Source: [Mycobacterium] manitobense (lineage in GTDB: Bacteria; Actinomycetota; Actinomycetes; Mycobacteriales; Mycobacteriaceae). From it: a stretch of DNA of 64,000 nt. The notes beneath the pieces are model-generated. The model saw only the letters and a list, made by a program, of their open reading frames with translations. It searched no databases and had not been told where the DNA came from. Positions 60,817 through 64,000 of the stretch are shown one piece after another (position 1 is the stretch's first letter; each line of letters begins with the position of its first letter). The DNA lies in the NCBI RefSeq assembly GCF_025821665.1, contig NZ_JACKSJ010000062.1:248001-312000 (forward strand), in the 5' to 3' direction. Position numbers and translations under genes: made by a program.

Positions 60817-63084
60817 CTACGGCGTGTCGGCCGCCAGCCCCGCGCGCTCGCGGGATGTGGTGGAGGAAACGAGCTCGGCAGCGATCTCGTCGATCAGCAT
60901 CGCCCGGCCGAACAGATGGCCCTGCGCCATCCGGCAACCCGCCCGGAACACGACGTCGGACTGTCCCTGCGATTCGATGCCTTCGGCGATCACCTGCAGA
61001 CCCAGCGCGTCGGCCAGGCCGACCACCGAGCGATACACCGCCAGGTTGCCGTCGTGCTCGGCACCTGCGGACAGGCTGCGGTCCAATTTGAGGATCTGCA
61101 CGGGCAGGGCGTGCAGGTACGTCAGCGAATTGAACCCCGCGCCGAAGTCGTCGAGGGCCACCCGCACTCCACCGGCACTCAACCGCCTGATCGCGGCGGC
61201 GCCGTCCGCGAGGTCCACGATCGGCACCGTCTCGGTGACCTCGAGCACCAGCCGCCTCGGTGCCACACCGTGGCGGCCCAATGTCCGATTCACCAGCTGC
61301 TCGAAGGCCCGGTTACCCAGTCGGGCCGCGCCGATGTTGACGTGGATGTCGAGGTCCAGCCCGGCGGCCTGCACCTGCCTGCAGGCCAGGTCGAGCACGA
61401 GAGCGTCGAGGGCAGCGCCCAGCCCGGCGCCCTCGGCCGCCGCGACGAACGTCTCCGGCGGGATCTGCATGCCGTTCGGCGCTGCCCATCGGGCGAGTGC
61501 CTCGACGGCGACGAATCCGCCGTGCGGGAGATCGACGACGGGCTGATAGGCGAGGCTGAAGCCCTCCGGCGTGTCGCCGTTCGCCCGCCGCAACGCGGTC
61601 GGGAAGTCGACCGATACGCCCGACGACGGCTGGTACACCACGGCGGTGTCCTTGCCGAGCCGCTTACCCGCGTACATCGAGATGTCCGCCTGCCGCAGCA
61701 GATCGTCGGAGGTCGGACGCGGTTCGTAGACTCCGGGCCGGACCAGACCCATGCTGGCGCGCACCCGGACCGACGAACCGTGCACGGCGAACGGATCACG
61801 CAGCGCGACCCGAAGCCGGTCGGCGACCACCTCGGGCGCCTCGTGCTCGTCGTCGATCAGGATCGCGAACTCGTCGCCGCCGATACGGGCCAGCGTGTCG
61901 GTGGCGCCGACGCACCCCCGGAGACGATCCCCCACGGCCCGCAGCAGCTCGTCCCCCGCCGCGTGGCCGAACCGGTCGTTGACCTCCTTGAAGTCGTCGA
62001 GGTCGACGAAGATCAGCACGAAGCCGCCGTCGGTCAACGCTGTGTCGAGCCGCTGGGCGAACAGCACCCGATTGGGTAGACCGGTCAGCGGATCGTGATG
62101 GACCTGGTGGGCGAGTCGGCGCTGCGCCTCGTACAGGCGAGCGGTCAGCTGTCGTTGTGCGCGCATCGTCGCGACCTGTCGTGCGGTGACCAGCAGGACG
62201 ATCACCACCCCGAGAACCACCACCGCGGTGCTCAGACTGCGTCCGATCAACACGTGGTAGGCGGCAAGGACGACGATGCCGAGGAAACCGAGGTAGGGCA
62301 CGACCGACCGGACCCAGTCCATCGCGTCCTGCGCACGGGCGCTCGACGGCTGTGGCCGGAGGTCGAGCACGGCGAACATGATGCTCAGCGGCCCGAGGAT
62401 GGCGCCGATGCCGCCCCAGAGGTCCCAGTTGTCCGCGCCGACGGAACGGAAATAGGCGACCAGCCTGTCCGACGCCGCGATCATGACGACCCCGCCGGCG
62501 AGCAGGAGGTAGTTCGCGCGGTAGGGACGGTTGCGCTGGAAGGCCATCGCCATGAGGACGGCAAGCACGACGACGATCAGCTCCAGCGCGGAGTACGCGA
62601 TCACGACGGCGGCGATCTGTGACCGGGGGGCCGCGGCGCCGGTCAACGCGCCGCTGCCGGCGATCACCACGAGGAACGCGAAGGACACTGCGGCGACCAG
62701 CCCGTCGAGCGCGGCGATGACGGGCGGATTGCCGGCCCGCCCGTCCTTGGCGGTGCGCAACCCCCCGGCGCGGGCCAGGATGATCATCGCTGCCAGGGAC
62801 AGCACGGGCGGCAGGAAGTAGGCAACCACCGCAGCCGCCGGCGCGGCCTCACCGCGCTCGTCCGCGCCACTGAATTGCCAGATCAGCTCGCCGACGAGCC
62901 AGCTGACCATGGCGGCGATGACCAGCAACCGCCACCAGCGCGCGACACCGTCGACCCGGCGGGCGACCGTCACCGCACACACCATCGCACCTGCGCCCAC
63001 GACCGATTGCAGGGCCACGCCGACCCAGCGGGCGACCTGGTCGCCGTAGGGAGCGACCGCGTTCACCGACGCCAGCACCAGCAC
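60817..63084 (-). CDS. membrane GGDEF-EAL protein (c-di-GMP turnover)
   Basis: Protein of 755 residues (GTG 63084; an in-frame stop lies about 75 bp upstream). About nine hydrophobic segments in residues 1-300, a GGDEF domain with intact GGDEF at 402-406 (ARIGGDEFAILI) and an EAL domain with EAL at 528-530, plus LDDFGAGFNSL and AEGIES. Both signature motifs are intact, so it could both make and break c-di-GMP. Mycobacteria encode such a bifunctional enzyme (DcpA type). Confidence 0.9.
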   Translation of the reverse strand: MLVLASVNAVAPYGDQVARWVGVALQSVVGAGAMVCAVTVARRVDGVARWWRLLVIAAMVSWLVGELIWQFSGADERGEAAPAAAVVAYFLPPVLSLAAMIILARAGGLRTAKDGRAGNPPVIAALDGLVAAVSFAFLVVIAGSGALTGAAAPRSQIAAVVIAYSALELIVVVLAVLMAMAFQRNRPYRANYLLLAGGVVMIAASDRLVAYFRSVGADNWDLWGGIGAILGPLSIMFAVLDLRPQPSSARAQDAMDWVRSVVPYLGFLGIVVLAAYHVLIGRSLSTAVVVLGVVIVLLVTARQVATMRAQRQLTARLYEAQRRLAHQVHHDPLTGLPNRVLFAQRLDTALTDGGFVLIFVDLDDFKEVNDRFGHAAGDELLRAVGDRLRGCVGATDTLARIGGDEFAILIDDEHEAPEVVADRLRVALRDPFAVHGSSVRVRASMGLVRPGVYEPRPTSDDLLRQADISMYAGKRLGKDTAVVYQPSSGVSVDFPTALRRANGDTPEGFSLAYQPVVDLPHGGFVAVEALARWAAPNGMQIPPETFVAAAEGAGLGAALDALVLDLACRQVQAAGLDLDIHVNIGAARLGNRAFEQLVNRTLGRHGVAPRRLVLEVTETVPIVDLADGAAAIRRLSAGGVRVALDDFGAGFNSLTYLHALPVQILKLDRSLSAGAEHDGNLAVYRSVVGLADALGLQVIAEGIESQGQSDVVFRAGCRMAQGHLFGRAMLIDEIAAELVSSTTSRERAGLAADTP

Positions 63085-63238
63085 GCCGGCGAACAGGGAG
63101 AGGCGAAGATGATTGGCGCTGACCGCGACCGCCCCCTCCCCTCATACAGGTCATGAAACCTATCTCGCCCCATGATGGCCTACCGGGCGTTGCGCCGTTC
63201 CACAACGCAGCTAACTGAAACGGCGACTGAAGGAATTC

Positions 63239-64000
63239 TCAGCCGCCGGCGATCATCGCGACCGCGGCCAGCGCCGCCACCATGCCGACCACCTGCCAGC
63301 GGGTGACGCGTTCCCGCAGCACGACGATGGCCAGAACCATCGTCGCCGCCGGATACAGCGACATCAGCACCCCGGCCAGTGACAGCAGCGAGGCCTGCAA
63401 CGCCAGCAGCATCGCCACGTTGGCCCCGGTGTCGAGCACACCCGCCAGCAACGCCAGCCGCAGCGGAGTGCCCGTCGGGGCCCGCAGGTTCCTGCTCACC
63501 ACCGCGATCACCAGCACCAGCACCGTCGCGGTGACCCGCGCGAACACCAACGGCCACAGTCCCGCTTCGGCGGGCGCCTGGTCGATCAGGACGAAGTTCA
63601 GGCCGAACGCGACGCCGGAACCGAGCGTCAGCCACGCGACCTTCGGGGTGAACGGCAGCGCCGCCGCGTCGGGGGAAGACGACTGCCTGCTCACCAGCAC
63701 CACGGCCACCAGTGCGAGCGCGACACCCGCAGTCGCGACGGCACCGGGCCGCTCCCCCAGCGCGAGGCCGACACCGACCGGCACACCGGCGACGATCACC
63801 GCCGTCAGCGGGGAGACCACCGAGATGGGACCCGACCCGAGCGCGGCGTAGAACCACCACACCCCGAATGCCTGCGACACCCCGCAGAGCGCGCCCCAGA
63901 CCACCGCTCCACGGGAGATGTCGCCGCCCACGACGAGCGCGAGCACCGCCAGCAGCACCATCGCGACGGGATAGGACACCAGCACCACCCGCAGCGCCGC
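63239..64000 (-). CDS. EamA/DMT-family transporter, 5'-truncated by window edge
   Basis: At least 253 residues, with the N terminus outside the window. About eight hydrophobic segments in two repeated EamA halves, with GSGPISVVSPLTAVIVAGVP and LYPAATMVLAIVVLRERV as the conserved ends of each half. Members export or import small metabolites (amino acids, nucleotides). Substrate unknown. Confidence 0.85.
   Translation of the reverse strand, partial: AALRVVLVSYPVAMVLLAVLALVVGGDISRGAVVWGALCGVSQAFGVWWFYAALGSGPISVVSPLTAVIVAGVPVGVGLALGERPGAVATAGVALALVAVVLVSRQSSSPDAAALPFTPKVAWLTLGSGVAFGLNFVLIDQAPAEAGLWPLVFARVTATVLVLVIAVVSRNLRAPTGTPLRLALLAGVLDTGANVAMLLALQASLLSLAGVLMSLYPAATMVLAIVVLRERVTRWQVVGMVAALAAVAMIAGG

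Overview
The window looks like chromosomal DNA of a fast-growing, Mycolicibacterium-type mycobacterium. The evidence is uniformly high GC with frequent GTG starts, ATGA/GTGA start-stop overlaps, a tmRNA whose tag reads ADTNQRDYALAA (one residue pattern away from the M. tuberculosis tag as I recall it), an RpfB resuscitation-promoting factor, a DUF4185 protein, an FHA-FHA-ABC transporter of the Rv1747 type, a cutinase, several Pro-rich small secreted proteins, and a 9,10-seco steroid degradation gene set.

Left part (1-29.1 kb). A truncated N-acyl-D-amino-acid deacylase faces a TetR regulator across a perfect palindrome. Then come an esterase, a DUF4185 protein, a diguanylate cyclase with a universal stress protein, a small lipid/stress block (CDP-alcohol phosphatidyltransferase, PlsC, CdsA-like enzyme, FHA-ABC transporter), two dehydrogenases, a DUF4189 secreted protein, an unusual zinc-cysteine SDR, an alpha-glucosidase/GT4 pair, a PAS-GGDEF protein, and a cysteine-less pyridine-nucleotide oxidoreductase. 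Three copies of a TTGGGATCGGTAG motif precede the genes between 6.0 and 7.8 kb, and strong hairpin terminators follow two of these units. At 24.4-26.1 kb a complete RpfB is fused in frame to the N-terminal part of an IS1182-type transposase, next to an Lnt homologue that has Ser in place of the catalytic Cys.

Middle (29.15-60.34 kb). A roughly 31-kb catabolic region lies between two direct copies of the last bases of the tmRNA gene (25 bp, 29152-29176 and 60320-60344). Decayed and intact copies of one small secreted-protein gene lie near the two ends. It encodes a KstR-like TetR, KstD, KshA and a KshB-type reductase, HsaA-, HsaB-, HsaC- and HsaD-type enzymes, two Baeyer-Villiger monooxygenases of different classes, two HSL esterases, several SDRs, two NTF2-fold proteins, an acyl-CoA synthetase, an enoyl-CoA hydratase, a thioesterase, IclR and PadR regulators, and a wrecked 4-hydroxy-2-oxovalerate aldolase. 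Together these could open steroid rings A and B (KstD plus KshAB, then HsaAB, HsaC, HsaD), while the BVMO/esterase/SDR sets could remove a keto side chain or attack another ring. An 18-bp imperfect palindrome close to YGTCCCGNTCACCGGACA recurs in at least eight intergenic regions of this block and is probably the operator of a local regulator.

Right part (60.3-64 kb). The tmRNA gene ssrA with a perfect hairpin terminator, a membrane GGDEF-EAL protein, and a truncated EamA-family transporter.
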